Source: Spirogloea muscicola (Eukaryota > Streptophyta > Zygnematophyceae > Spirogloeales > Spirogloeaceae). From it: a stretch of 64,000 bases of DNA. The position numbers were made by a program, and so were the translations under genes. Of this stretch, positions 48,792 to 60,080 are shown in pieces (positions within the stretch are counted from its first letter, which is position 1; every line of letters starts with the position of its first letter). The notes below the pieces were generated by a model. The model worked only from the letters and a program-made list of their open reading frames with translations. It did not search any database and was not told the origin of the DNA. Location of the stretch: the NCBI GenBank assembly GCA_009602725.1, contig WELB01000008.1, positions 1,234,322 through 1,298,321 on the forward strand. The letters run 5' to 3'.

Positions 48792-49029
48792 GGGGCCGCG
48801 CAATGCAATGCCGGCGGCTCTCCGGCGCCTCGAGGCAGAGGCGCCGCGGCCGCCGGCCGCTCTGCGAGGGCACCTCGGGCGGCTCCGGCTGCGCGAGCGG
48901 AGGCGCGACCTGGCAGAGCTGAAATGGTGGCAGCTGAGTGACGAGCCTCCGTGCTTGGCACGGGGCCCCGTGGCTGCGCAGAGAGACTTCTCCAGTGGGG
49001 GCGATGGCTGTGATTGAACAGCCCAGCGG

Positions 49030-49490
49030 AACGAAAAGTGTATACCTTGTCACATCTATTCGGGATGGCTTTTCACAGCCCTCGCCCCTTTTGGATGTAG
49101 CTTTTTCTTTTGGATGTAGCTTCCTCCGTTACCGTGACGAGGGGAGGCCCGCGGCAAAGGGGGAGGGGGGTAGCAAAACGAGAAAGATAGTGGCTTCACC
49201 TTAGGGGAATTGAATGTGTTTTGAGTGATGGAGGGCCAGAGTGGCCAAGTACGGAGGCAAGCAGACTGACAATTGCACATCACCTGCTGCTAAGCAGACC
49301 CGCTCAGTAACCACGATCGGCACATAGCATAGAGGTCGCTAACTGATGCCCGAAAACCGGACGGCAATTGACAAGCCCTTGTGCCACCAGCTAAGGATCG
49401 ACCTGCTTTCTGGTACAAAGCATGAGCCTGAGCTCGCTGCAACAGGCTGACACCCGATGTAACGAAGTTACATGGCTGGAATGTCAATGC
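49030..49490. mobile_element. Hairpin modules and a LINE-like coding end
   Basis: A plus-strand hairpin module lies at 49045-49090 and a minus-strand one at 49000-49025. On the minus strand, 49487-49310 reads VSLLQRAQAHALYQKAGRSL and SVSDLYAMCRSWLL, a diverged subfamily C-terminus. The copy at 63860-64000 belongs to the same subfamily. Confidence 0.7.
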
Positions 49491-50055
49491 AGCAGTAATG
49501 TAGTGACAGATGCCTGGAGACTAGACACCTCATCCGGCTGATAAGTAAATTGACTGTCAGTGCCGCAGGAAAGGCTTGACAGATGCCTGGAGACGGACAC
49601 TTCACCAGGCTGGGAAGCGTGAATTCAACCTAGAGCTGAGAGCGGCGCAACCCGAAGTCGTGACGCGCGAGACAGCATGATGCTGGCGCTGGAACGGCGA
49701 CGGGAGGCGGCAGCGCTGTAGACTGCCTTGACGGCGTTCTTAGCCGTATGTTGACGGGAACGTAGACGGCTCACGATAGCCTGGGGGTAGTGACCGTCAG
49801 CTGCTAGTGACGGGGGGGGCCGTCAGTATGTCAGTGGTTGTTCATTGATGAGTAGATTGTCGGTGGTAGCCCGTTGATAGCCGTTACAGTCGTGGACGGG
49901 TCGTGAAGGCTAGACTGGGTGCCAGTTATCCCACCCGGGCCCTTGTGGCCGGGCTCGCAGTCTGTTGGGCTATATAGGGGGCACCCGAGATGGTAGAGGG
50001 GGTGAGTTCTTCACCCAACCTCGGACCCCTGGACCCTTGCCCCTGCAGTAACCGT
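49491..50055. other. Repeat-bearing region with a TATA-like element
   Basis: A direct repeat (GACAGATGCCTGGAGAC) occurs at about 49507 and 49577. A stretch rich in CCGTCAG/GACGG motifs follows. GGGCTATATAGGGGGCACCC at 49968-49987 could be a core promoter of a gene or of an old element. No coding region was recognised. Confidence 0.35.
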
Positions 50056-50289
50056 TGCTGATTTTAATCGTTGCAGCCCCATTCCAATGCTTCCCCGCTT
50101 TTCCTTGCGCCGCCGGCAGCTCGGGCTTGGCGGTCCACAGCATTCGTTACACCCGACGTCGCAGAAACAACAGACAGGCTGCCGGCATGCCATCTGTGCT
50201 GGAAGCATATCCTCACGTCGTGCATAACCTAGAGTTGCGATGTTCTCAAGTAAGGTATGAAAACGAGGAACCATGCAGCCAAAGTTTTC

Positions 50290-50880
50290 AGATGCGGCTG
50301 GCAGGAGGTGATCGCACGGGGTTGTCATAGCAGTGCTGCAGCTTTCTCTGCTCTGCACTTTCCACTGGTGGCCAGCAATGTGGGTCGATGCTGGACACTT
50401 CTAAGCCTCCATCATAACCACATCGATCAAGGCCTGTGGACCTCCGCCAGGTTATGCACCCACAATGTCCATGCTGCGACGGTGGTGGCGTCCGTGGTGA
50501 TGGGCATAAGTTGTTCACTTCCACAATGGCACGGTAGCCTGCGTCACGCATCAAGTCCGCCAGGGCATCCCGTAGCAGATTATGACCGCCCACCACTTCA
50601 GCGCCAGCAGTGGGACAATGCAGCAGATGTGCAGCGAGGTCTCCGCCTCCGCCCGAAAGCCGCAATCACACTGACATACTCTGATCAGGCAGGTGTGGGG
50701 CAGGCCAAGGAACAGATGGAGGAGCGTACGACAGGCCTCGGGGCTGATCTGCGAGGCGTTGTGGATGGCGTGAATTGTGAGCCAGTCGGTAGTTCCAGGC
50801 GTTGCCAGAGAGGTGAGTTGTGCCAGATTCTTTGAATTGGGTATTAATGTTGGCATCCTCCTCAGCGTCTTGCGACGCTC
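50290..50880 (-). mobile_element. Old LINE-like fragment with zinc-knuckle and endonuclease region
   Basis: The minus strand reads TTDWLTIHAIHNASQIS, LLHLFLGLPHTCLIRVCQCD and CGFRAEAETSLHICC, then NLLRDALADLMRDAGYRAIV. The order matches that in the copies at 51.5-53.9 kb. It is clearly more diverged and not a single open frame. Confidence 0.65.
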
Positions 50881-51029
50881 ATATTGACTGCAGCTATGAG
50901 TCTTGCCTGTGCCCCTTTGTCCGGTGCTTGGGCAAGCGCTGAGAAAGGAGTGAGGAGGCTTGCAGGGAGGGGAATGCTTTACCGAAGGGGGCGGTGGGCC
51001 CAGAAAGAGAGATGGACTCTTCCAGGAGA

Positions 51030-51490
51030 AGGCGGTGGCTGTGAAAAGCCAGCCTAGAAAGCATGGACAAGTTCCAAAGGGCCGGAAATTCGAGTAAATT
51101 TGCAGCTGGAAGTAGCCTGGTAGATTAACCTTCGCCCCGCGTCGCAGGCCGGCATCGCTGAGACTCGCTGCCAGTTGCAAGGCCATGGAGAAGAGAGAAA
51201 GAGAGAGAGAGAGAGGCCATGGAGAAAGGAACAGCTCTTCCAGTATAAGAAAGAAGTGCTCGCCCATAGAGAAGAGTGACTGGCAGGAACAGCTCTTCCA
51301 GTATAAGGCAGTGGCTGTGAAAGGCCAGCCCAAAGCAATGTTCAAGGTCTGAATGGGCCGGGAGGCTGTGAAAAGCCAGCCAACGGGTTGGAAAGAAGGC
51401 GGTGCGCATGAAAGAGAGGAAGGGCTCGCCCATTGAGGATAGGGGCTGGAAAAGCCAGCCCAAAAAAGAATGAACAAAGTACGAGAAGGG
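51030..51490 (-). mobile_element. Array of retroelement tails with hairpin modules
   Basis: Hairpin modules lie at 51035-51070, 51295-51345, 51360-51385 and 51425-51480, all minus. A GA-rich microsatellite (AGAGAGAG) lies at about 51190-51215. The segment GAACAGCTCTTCCAGTATAAG occurs twice, near 51228 and 51284. Confidence 0.7.
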
Positions 51491-51549
51491 GGCCAAAGGA
51501 AGCGCTAAGAAAACAAAGCACACAAAGAAAGAAAGCAGCTGCAAATCAC

Positions 51550-52704
51550 TCAGTAACCCCTGCTAAGCAGCCGCAAATCAGAGAGGCTAGGGTCCTGAAA
51601 GTGGGTCCCCTGGCCAGAGCCAGAGGCAGCAGCAAGAGCCCGGCCGGCACGAAGGTGCAGCGCACGGGCCATCGACCGCTGCAGCGAGACGGCCAGGCGC
51701 ATGCGATACAATTGCGCCAGCGACCCTGCTGCAGGGAAGTCTACAGGCTCCCTATGGAAGGAACGGGCGATGGTGTGGCGGGCGAGCTGGGTGAGCAGCT
51801 CGAGCCACCGAGCACCCAGCGCCCCATGGGTGTCTATGGCCAACGGGAAGAACTTGTCGGCCGGCGGATGGTCAGCGTACTTGAGCTCCTCAGCGCGAGC
51901 GGCGCCGGCGACCGCATACCCAGCCTTGGTGGCACACTGGGCTGGGTGGGAGCGGTCGAAGGCGTCGGTGGTCACCACGTCCAGGAGAAGACGTGGCCCG
52001 CCCGCCTGTGGGGTGGCCACCAGGTCTACGTGCCGGGCGTGGAGACCGTCGGCCCTGTCCTGGAGCGGCATGACGCCGGAGTGCTCCGCAGCCACCGAGA
52101 AGCCCGCCTCTGCCAGGATGCCGTGCATCGCATCGCGGAGGCGGTCGTGGGCCGCCGTCCGCTCGCCGCCGTGGGCGCAGCGCAGGACGCGGGCGGCCAG
52201 CTCCCCAGACTCGGCCCCTCGCTCGCCGCATTCGCATTGTCGCACGCCCTGGAGACAAGGAGGCGGCAGTCCCAGGAGCCGGTGGACTGCAGTGCGAAAT
52301 ACCTCATCGGGAAGCGTGAGGGCGTCGTTGATGGGGAGGGCCTGAAGCCACGCCGCTGCCCCCGGGGACGAGGCAGATTGAAGTCTCGCGCGCCCGCGCA
52401 GGTCGGCCTCAGGGAGCTGCAGCACGGCGGTGGTGTAGGCGGCCTTGTCGACGACGGCCGCGAAGCGCGCTTGGACGCGCAGGTCAGCGGTGTGCGCGAG
52501 GTGCGCAAAAGAAGAAAGCGGCTGCTGATATGAAAGAATCGGCTGTGAAATGCAATGGAGACCGCCTGGCCTGCCGGGGTGCGCCGCGAGCAGCTCCTGG
52601 TGGGCGGTGCGAAGCGCCACCTGGAACGGCAGCGCGCCCTTGTCAACCTCCATGAAAGAGAGAAGGCGCGCGGGGCGCATGAATTGAAAGGGAGGCCAAT
52701 TCAA
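51550..52704 (-). mobile_element. LINE-like copy, long open frame with CCHC knuckle and restriction-like endonuclease
   Basis: A 384-codon open frame on the minus strand contains LPINDALTLPDEVFRTAVHR, then the knuckle CECG...H...C (C-x-C-x12-H-x3-C), HGGERTAAHDRLRDAMHG, HVDLVATPQAGGPRLLLDVV (the D...D core of a PD-(D/E)XK fold) and FFPLAIDTHGALGARWLELL, ending YRMRLAVSLQRSMARALHLR and LSDLRLLSRGY. This layout resembles the C-terminus of R2/NeSL-type non-LTR retrotransposons. The 5' part of the frame (52500-52704) is foreign: it crosses a tail of another subfamily (52505-52560) and the GAATTGGCCT tail at 52662-52735. No reverse transcriptase domain is present here. Confidence 0.78.
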
Positions 52705-52754
52705 GCCAATACATTGTTCAGGCAGAGTCGAGTGAAAGAAGAAGAAGTGGCACT

Positions 52755-52910
52755 CCCAATGGGGGCAAGGGCTGCGAAAAGCCAGCCCAAAAAGAATTCA
52801 CAAAGGTTCAGAGGGGCCTACGAGCGGTGAGCAGCTACAAAGAAGAAAGTGCTCGCCCATTGAGAATAGGGGCTGGAACAACCAGCCCGAAAAAGAATGA
52901 ACAGAGTACG
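52755..52910 (-). mobile_element. Two hairpin tail modules
   Basis: GGGCTGCGAAAAGCCAGCCC near 52767 and GGGGCTGGAACAACCAGCCC near 52869 are each followed by AAAAAGAAT-type sequence. They are the 3' tails of the neighbouring copies. Confidence 0.75.
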
Positions 52911-52964
52911 AGAAGGGGGCCAGGGGAAGCGCTAAGTAACAGAAACAAAGCTGCTACGAGACAC

Positions 52965-53740
52965 TCAGTAACCCCTGCTAAGCAGCCGCAGATCAGAGAT
53001 GCTGGGCTCCTGGAAGTGGGTCCCCTGGCCAGAGCCAGAGGCAGCAGCGAGGGCTCTGCCGGCACGAAGGTGCAGCGCCCGGGCCATGGACCTCTGCAGC
53101 GAGACGGCCAGGCGCATTCGATACACTTGCGCCAGCGACCCGGCTGCAGGGAAGTCAACCGGCTCCCCATGGAAGCGCCGGGCGATGGTGTGGCGGGCGA
53201 GCTGGGTGAGCAGCTCGAGCCACCGAGCGCCCAGCGCCCCATGTGTGTCGATGGCCAACGGGAAGAACTCGTCTTCCCGCGGATGATCCGCGTACTTCAG
53301 CTCTTTGGCCCGAGCAGCGCAGGCGACCGCATACCCAGCCGTGGTGGCACATTTGGCTGGGTGTGAGCGGTCATAGGCATCAGTAGTCACCACGTCCAGG
53401 AGAAGACGTGGCCCGCCGGCCTGTCGGGTGGCCACCAGGTCTACACGCCTGGCATGAAGACCGTCGGCTCTGTGCTGGATTGGCATGATTCCGGAGTGCT
53501 CTGCTGCCACAGAGAAACCAGCCTCCAACAGGATGCCATGCATTACGTCGCGGAGGCGGTCGTGGGCCGCTGTCCGCTCTCCGCCGTGGGAACAGCGCAG
53601 AACATGAGCAGCCAGCTCTCCAGGCTCGGTCCCGCGCTCGCCACACTCACAGCTACAAAGGGGCCTGAGGAGAAGAGAGAGAGAAGGCGCGCGGGGCGCA
53701 TGAGTTGAAAGGGAGGCCAATTCAAGCCAATACATGAAAG
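52965..53740 (-). mobile_element. LINE-like copy with CCHC knuckle and restriction-like endonuclease
   Basis: The open frame on the minus strand reads CECGERGTEPGELAAHVLRC, HGGERTAAHDRLRDVMHG, RRVDLVATRQAGGPRLLLD, VVTTDAYDRSHPAKCATT and FFPLAIDTHGALGARWLELL, ending ISDLRLLSRGY. It is a close sister of the copy at 51550-52704. Its 5' edge, near 53660, is joined directly to the GCGCGCCTTCTCTC end of another element's tail (53680-53740). Confidence 0.8.
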
Positions 53741-54200
53741 AAGAAAGAGCTCGCCCATTGAGGATAAGAAAGAAAGAGCGCGCCCATAGAGAAAGGGGGC
53801 CAGCAAAGCCAGCCCAGAAAGAATGGACAATGTCAAAAGCCAAAAAACACAAAATCAAAAAACACACAGCTAGGCAGCTAGAGAAGAAGACACGACGAAG
53901 TCACAGGAAGCTCAATACCCCCGGGTGAGCAACATCAGGTCGGAGTAGCTCGACGCAGGAAATGATGCATCCAGACGCGACCCAGAAGCAGCCGCGATAG
54001 CGCGGCCCGCACGCGAGTGGACGGCATAGGCGAGGGAGCGTTGGAGGGACAAGGAGAGCCGCATCCGGAAGACCTGGGCCAGAGAGCCGGCCGCGTTGAA
54101 GCCGGGCAGCCCCCCTGGAGGATAGGGGCTGGAACAGCCAGCCCAAAAAAGAATGAGCAGAGTACAAGAAGCCCAAGAAGAAGGGGGCCAGGCGAAGCAC
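53741..54200 (-). mobile_element. LINE-like tail and 5'-truncated coding end
   Basis: A hairpin module lies at 53795-53840. Minus-strand 54105-53905 encodes GLPGFNAAGSLAQVFRMRLS, LQRSLAYAVHSRAGRAI and YSDLMLLTRGY, then a stop. Another hairpin module lies at 54115-54165. Confidence 0.72.
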
Positions 54201-54576
54201 TAAGGCGTGAAAGGCATGAAAGGTAACAATGTTAGTGGAATTTCAAACCCACCGTCTGCCAGCCCCGCTGACGCCTCCAAGTGGTGGCTGCTAGTGGGCC
54301 CCGCCGTCACCCGCCATCCCCCTTTCCGAACCTTCCTGAGCCGACCTCCCCGCCCAGCACGGCGAAGGCTCCCCCAACTCCCGCCATGGCGGCCTCCTGC
54401 GCGCAAGCCGCTCACAGTGCCGTAGCGGCACCGCAGCCGGCGGCATGCGCACTCGCCAGCCAGCACCGGGCACGCCGCACCTTTAAGCCGCGGCGTCGTC
54501 TTGTGCGCGGGCGCGCCGCCGCCGCAGGCTTGGCTTGGCGTCTCTGGCTGCCGCTGGCCCCGCCGGGCGTGCGAGC
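54201..54576. other. Upstream region of the dioxygenase gene
   Basis: This GC-rich sequence follows directly on the retroelement block. No gene is supported. It presumably contains the promoter and 5' UTR. Confidence 0.4.
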
Positions 54577-56282
54577 ATGGCGGAGCTGCCCGTGCTGTTC
54601 GTCTCGCACGGCTCGCCGATGCTCGCGCTGGAGAAAAGCCCCACTTCCGCGTTCCTTACGAACCTCGGCGGCCAGGTGAGGGCCGGCTGCTGCGCCTCCC
54701 CAGCAATAGTGATGCAGAATGCCACCCTCTTGTCGAGGAGCTTGTGTGCACATCCGGCCGCTCTGACTCGTCCGGCCTTGCCTTTTCTCCCACGAGGCAG
54801 GTGCTGAAGCTTCCAAACGTGAAAGCGATCGTCATCGTGAGCGCCCATTGGGAGACCCATGGCACAATCCACGTGAACACCTCTGCCAAAACGAGTGTGA
54901 TCCATGACTTCTACGGCTTTCCGTCAGCCATGTACAAGATCAAGTACCCGGCGCGCGGCCATCCTGACGTCGCCAGACGAGCTATTGAGGTCAATGTGAC
55001 TGCCAAACCGACGTGTAGGGTGCTATCACTGTCGAGAGCTGGTTGAGAAGAAACACATGGGTGCCCAGTATACTGATTTGCCAAGCATCAGAAGGGGCTA
55101 CAGGTCATCTTACGATCTTTCCACTGCAGTTGCCTCCCGCCCAGCAAAGGTCCCATCATCTAGGCCAGCTTGACTACAATACCTTGGTAGGAAAATAGCA
55201 ACTTGGCAGGTAGTGATTATATGACCCACAGCTTCTACTGATCAACGACCTCCTCTGGGCTTCCGTACAGCTCCTGAGAAGAGCAGGAATCGCTGCCACG
55301 GAAGATGCTTCCCATGGTTTGGATCATGGAGCATGGGTCCCACTGCACGTGATGCTCCCACAGGCTGACATTCCAGTTGTTCAGGTCAACCGGCCACTCA
55401 CTAGCAGTTGCAGCTCTGAAGTCAATTGACAGGACTGAGATGTGTCTCAGGCGGGTGCTTATCTGTCCAGTCATTGACAGCAAGAGCTGCATTGTATCTA
55501 GGGCTTAGTGCTTCATATCACCCAGTCGGTCAGGAATATTGGATGTATTTACTAAGTTGTGCTCATTGTGCTCATAATTGCTCATCTTCAGCTTTCATTG
55601 TTGGCTGGAGGCTCAATGAGGGACCATGTGGCTGTAGGAGAAGCCCTCTCTGTTCTGCGGGACGAAGGAGTGTTGCTCATCTGCAGCGGCACGGCAGTGC
55701 ATAATCTGCAGGAGATTCGCAAGTACCTTGACAATCAGAAGGTTTGAGAAGTATACCCCCTTTACTTGTCAGCGAGTGCGTCATGTGTGACCTTAATCAT
55801 GTGTGGCATTGACAGACTTGTGTGTCTGTTTCTTGGTGATAAAGATCAGCAGCAGCTGCTTAATACGCAGGCGTATTGCACCTCATCTGTGTAGGTGCCA
55901 GAGTATGTTGGCCTTTTTGATGACGCATTGGATGCTGTAGCCCTCGAGACCACCGATGCTTCAGACCGCAAAGAAAGAGCAATTGGTACGTGTATCAAAG
56001 CATTCCAATGTGCAACACCTTGACCTCTGTATCTAGCTGCTTGTCAACACCTTGACCTCTGTATCTAGCTGCTTGTCAACATCTTAAGACTGTGAAACTG
56101 CTCTCATAGGATTGGAGCAACAGCCTCAAGTCAAGCAAGCACATCCCACACTGGAGCACCTCCTTCCCTTTCATGTGGCCATTGGCGCTGCTGGCAGTTC
56201 GCCGGGTCTGAAGCTTCATTCAGCCAGGAGGATGAGCACCAGCATGGCCTCTTACTCTTTTGGGCATGGGCTTCGAGCATGA
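54577..56282 (+). CDS. LigB/DODA-type extradiol ring-cleavage dioxygenase
   Basis: Six exons (54577-54675, 54801-54989, 55271-55384, 55592-55741, 55895-55985, 56110-56282) give 271 residues, the usual family length, with all phases agreeing. The protein begins MAELPVLFVSHGSPMLALEK. Zinc/iron-site motifs appear in order: VSHGSP, AIVIVSAHWET, HGLDHGAWVPLHVMLPQAD, DIPVVQLSL and HPTLEHLLPFHVAIGAAG. GEALSVLRDEGVLLICSGTA lies between the last two. The end MASYSFGHGLRA also fits. Family knowledge: class III extradiol dioxygenases related to plant 4,5-DOPA dioxygenase and bacterial YgiD, opening catechol rings. The natural substrate in a green alga is not known to me. No transit peptide is seen, so it is probably cytosolic. 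Confidence 0.92.
56013..56076 (+). repeat. Exact 32-bp tandem duplication in an intron
   Basis: CAACACCTTGACCTCTGTAT and the following 12 bases occur at 56013-56044 and again at 56045-56076, inside the last intron of the dioxygenase gene. Confidence 0.9.
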
Positions 56283-56949
56283 ATGCTCCATATGTTTGGC
56301 TAAGTGTGAAGTCGAGTACCTTGCCAAACGACCATGGCTGTAGCTCCTCTTTGTGAAGCTTTGCAATATGAACACAACAGGTGGCCATGGATAGCTGAGC
56401 CACTCTCTAATTTACGGGGGTCGGTGGTCCTCGTTACTTCCGCTGCTGGCCTGTCGGTACATCTGTCTGTACAGATGTCTTGCGAAAGCGATCTGCATTC
56501 TATCCTTCTCTGCTGTAGTCAATCTCCTCATACAAGACAGTAGCACACTCATCATAAACGGCCACCCAGTCGCGCTTGGCACCATCAGATTTGGGGTGGA
56601 TGCTCTGAGTAGAATTTATACTCGTGACTAGTAAAAATGACTACACAGTGATTCAGACAGTTGTGATTGAAAAGAGAAGGAATGATTAAGTACAATTTAC
56701 AAGTGTCGGACTGCTCAGCATAAGTGCACACCCTCGTACAGTGCTTGAGACATTGTCCGCCCCTGATCATTTTCCTGTCGCAGAACCTTGAGCCAATGAC
56801 TTCAATTGGTGATTTTATACTTCGATTATCAATGTGAATATAACGCAAGCATCGCTTGTGGACATGACAAGTTTGCAAATCTCAGTGCCTTGTGAGCTGC
56901 TCACAAATAGCAATGTGTCGTGTTTGATTGATCATGAGGCAGTGCGATG
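56283..56949. other. Convergent 3' region, relatively AT-rich
   Basis: This is the shared 3' flank of the dioxygenase (+) and the RsmD-type gene (-). No gene or repeat was recognised. Confidence 0.5.
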
Positions 56950-59206
56950 CTAACTGCGCTTTGCCCATTCAGGCCCGTAAAAGGCAACGTTGGTGCGACC
57001 GTAGCGTCGATCTCGTATCTGCGAGAAAGAAGGAACCGTGACAGTCAGATGCAGTACAATGTCCAAAGTCATTGGCTTCAGAATCTATGTGGTCGATCAT
57101 ACAAGTCGGACCTCCTTGGAGGCAGGAACTTGAGATGCAGCCTAGTAGCAAGCCTTTGGCGCAAATATGTGTAATACAGCTTAGCATCAGCTGTATCAAA
57201 GAAACATCTGTACCAGGTGGAGAGGGCCACATTGGTCCAGGATGTTTGCTTTTGACCGGGAAGGGTATTCGATCACCTGACAAGAGAAATCACGAATCAG
57301 GCTCAGGCACTGTCTTACACAGCAACTAAGATTGCATACTGCTTGAGGTTTGAGGCTCAAGGCTTTGATCATAAGGTAAGGTGGATAACAGACACTCAAT
57401 GATATTACAAGATGGAACCAACATATGGATGGACAATATCGAAAAAACTCATCAATGGAAGAATGTGTTACAAAGCTCATAGCTCGCAAGCGCATAAATC
57501 TCGTGTAATACGTACACATATGGTATCTGATCCAATAAGGGGAGATATGGCAAGCTTCGTAAGAAGTTCCGAGTAGGACACAGCTTCGTACGGAGGTGTG
57601 ACACTCACGTAGTCAAAGGTTCCTCCAGCAAAAGCCGCTGCAGCAAAGTACTGCTGCAGTTAGGTACTGGACCTTGTCCAAGACGTGTACATAAACCTCG
57701 CAGGAGCACCGAGCAGATGCAGGTAGTCACACGCATAAGGAGTTTTGCACAGCTGTTGTGCAAAACCCCAAGCAGCAAAACCCCAAGCAGTAATTAGTGG
57801 GACTGCTTAAGCAAGACCTTGCATTCTGGCAGGGAAATGCAACGCATATAAGTAGAGGCATACCACCACACTCCTCGGCACGATTCAAGAAGGCCTCCAC
57901 CCGCACAGTGTGAATCACGCTTTGGCCAGCCAGGTCGCAAGAGGATAGGTTGGTCCCGAGCACGTTGCTGACAACCCATGGGTCCATTTCAACGAAATGT
58001 GCCTGAAGCAAACAAGAGACTGGTCATTGGCACCGTAGAGCTGAAACTGCTTCACCCTGAGCATCTATTGTTTCAAGTTTAAGCAACCCAAGAAGTAGCC
58101 AACACGCGAACTCCTCTGCCTTACAGTGTCACACCCTCGGCTCATGGCTTCTATCCCAACAGAGCCTGTTCCGCTGTACAAGTCCAACCACCTGCCGCCC
58201 GGCAAACAGCCAGGTGATCCTGCCAAGCACTGCCCACAAGAAGCGTCAGCAGTGGTGCAATTCCAGCGCAGGTACGCAACCTCTTCAGCATGCGGCCATG
58301 TGAGAGACACCAACATTCTTCCTTTGTCACCCTGCTTCTTCAGCAGGACGACAAAACGACACAGAAGGTTGGGCAGGGCTTCTGAGAGGGTGTGCCAAGA
58401 ACCTGCAGCATACTAAAGACCGCTCCACGCACAACCTCCATCATAGGCCGGACATTGGCGTCAGCAGGAGAGAGCAGCTTCCGGCCACCTTGGCGCCCAC
58501 CCATAACCTGCACATGAGCTGCCACAGTGTGAGCAATTTTGTGCTGAGTACAGCTGTGCAATTTCTACATAGTGTTATACATGACTTCTGGCCTTGTCAT
58601 ATATAACGTAAGCATGCAGCAAAGGATGAGCAACCGCATGCCCAATTGTAGCAAAGAAGTAAAGCTTGGTCACCCTCAGTTGCCGATGCGTGGAACGCAG
58701 TGGGGGCGCTTCACCCCTGAGGTCAGACGCGCTCTTGCTCTCTGCCTCCTTTTCGAGCTGCTTGCGGATTTTGAGTGGGATGTGTAGGCCTGTGCCGATT
58801 GTCTTCTGTCAAGAAGGTCAGACGTGGCATGCAAGGAAAGGTTCTCAGCTTCCAGGAGCATTGTGCTATGCAAGAGGCTTCTGCTTCAAGTAAGACCCAC
58901 CAGACACCGTCACTACACACTATACGCAGGAGCATCACCTGTAAGGACTACAGAAAATGCGGACCTCCTGCCACCGAGCGAGAGAAGAAATGAGGAAACA
59001 GTGCACACCTCCCTCGAGGTCAGTGTGGCGGGGTCCACCAGCCACCCGCGCTCCAGAGTGTACACATCCTCCTCGCCTTCCTTCTCTGCGTCAGCGGCTG
59101 CTAGTCGACCTCCAGCCCCTCGCCTCGGCTCACCTGTCGGCCCTTCCTCTCCCTCCTGCTTCCTGGGGCCTCTGCGCGGCCTCGTGCCGCTGCCGGCCTT
59201 CCTCAC
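56950..59206 (-). CDS. RsmD-type 16S rRNA (guanine-N2) methyltransferase, organellar
   Basis: Exons on the minus strand: about 59206-59017, 58805-58674, 58507-58403, 58229-58125, 58002-57864, 57637-57516, 57276-57214 and 57018-56950, phases agreeing from the second exon on. Core: VMGGRQGGRKLLSPADANVR, PMMEVVRGAVFSMLQ, RWLDLYSGTGSVGIEAMSRG (SAM-binding motif I), FVEMDPWVVSNVLGTNL, FDYVSVTPPYEAVSYSELL (the catalytic [D/N]PPY loop, here TPPY), VIEYPSRSKANI and RDRRYGRTNVAFYGPEW. Family knowledge: methylates a 16S rRNA guanine in the 30S subunit; a plastid or mitochondrial location is inferred. The first exon has no ATG in frame before a stop near 59231, so a further upstream exon with the start and targeting peptide is missing from this model. 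Confidence 0.88.
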
Positions 59207-59230
59207 TGCTGCATGGCAGCGTGCATGGCC

Positions 59231-60080
59231 TCAGACGACGACCCCTCCCGACGATATGGGCCGCACCCACAAGAAGGCGAGGCGAAAGAGAAGGCGGCAA
59301 ACGTGCACCGCGACGAAGTGCCGGCCAGAGACTCGGTTGTCAATGACCTGCACGGCGAAGGATGCCCCCATGCCTCGCACACCGAACACCGACGGGAGCG
59401 GGAGGCGCAGCCACGCTCCACCGCGCTGGCCGGCCACTGGGGCCTTGCCGCTTGACGAGGTGCGTTAATCGGCCCTCGGGCTCCAGCAGCGCCCCTGCCG
59501 TCTCACCGAGCGCGGCCCCAGCCAGCACTCCGTGCATGGCAGGTGGCCCACGCGACGCCACCAGCCAGTCAGCCGTGTCTTGAGCGGAGGAGGGCCCTGC
59601 AGGCGTCCCGCAGATGGCACAGCGGGCACACGCCACGCCCACTGTGCCGCCTGACGCCGCAATCCTTCACAGCCTTTCGCTGTGGCAGTGGCGTCGGAGG
59701 CGAGGCCCGTGCGCTGCCAGAAGATGCACCAACGGGCGCTACGTCTGTCGCCGCCGCTCTCGCCTGGAGGCTGGCGGCTGTCCTGGCGGCGGGCGGGCGC
59801 GAGACCGAGGGTGGGGGGCGGCGTGGCGGGGCGGACTGGCACCGTCGCTGCGCAGCGGGCGAGGATCGGCTGCTGCGCAAGCTCAGCTGGGCCGGCTGGG
59901 AGAATGGCGGGGGTGGGGTTTAAGGCTTTCAAGGGGTTTGAGGGTTCAAGGTGGGGTTTAAGGCCACACCTGAACTCCTTGAGGCGACGCCCGCCAGCTC
60001 GAGGCCCGCTTGCCGCGCTCGCGCGCCTCCTCTGGCTGCGCCCCCGGGACGAGGCTGCGCTTGTCGCGCCAGCCGCAGCC
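59231..60080. other. GC-rich divergent spacer, contents unclear
   Basis: This should hold the missing first exon of the RsmD-type gene and the promoter of the shikimate kinase. Several overlapping open frames exist on both strands, as expected of GC-rich DNA. The minus frame at 59340-59640 (ending LLEPEGRLTHLVKRQ...) is the most protein-like, but I cannot place it. Confidence 0.35.

Noticed and set aside
49700-50055. Possible solo LTR suggested by a TATA-like box and short repeats
   Set aside because: No paired copy, primer-binding site or coding remnant was seen nearby, so no element is called; an ordinary promoter is equally likely.
51190-51215. GA-rich run as a regulatory element
   Set aside because: It is a simple microsatellite inside the retroelement tail array.
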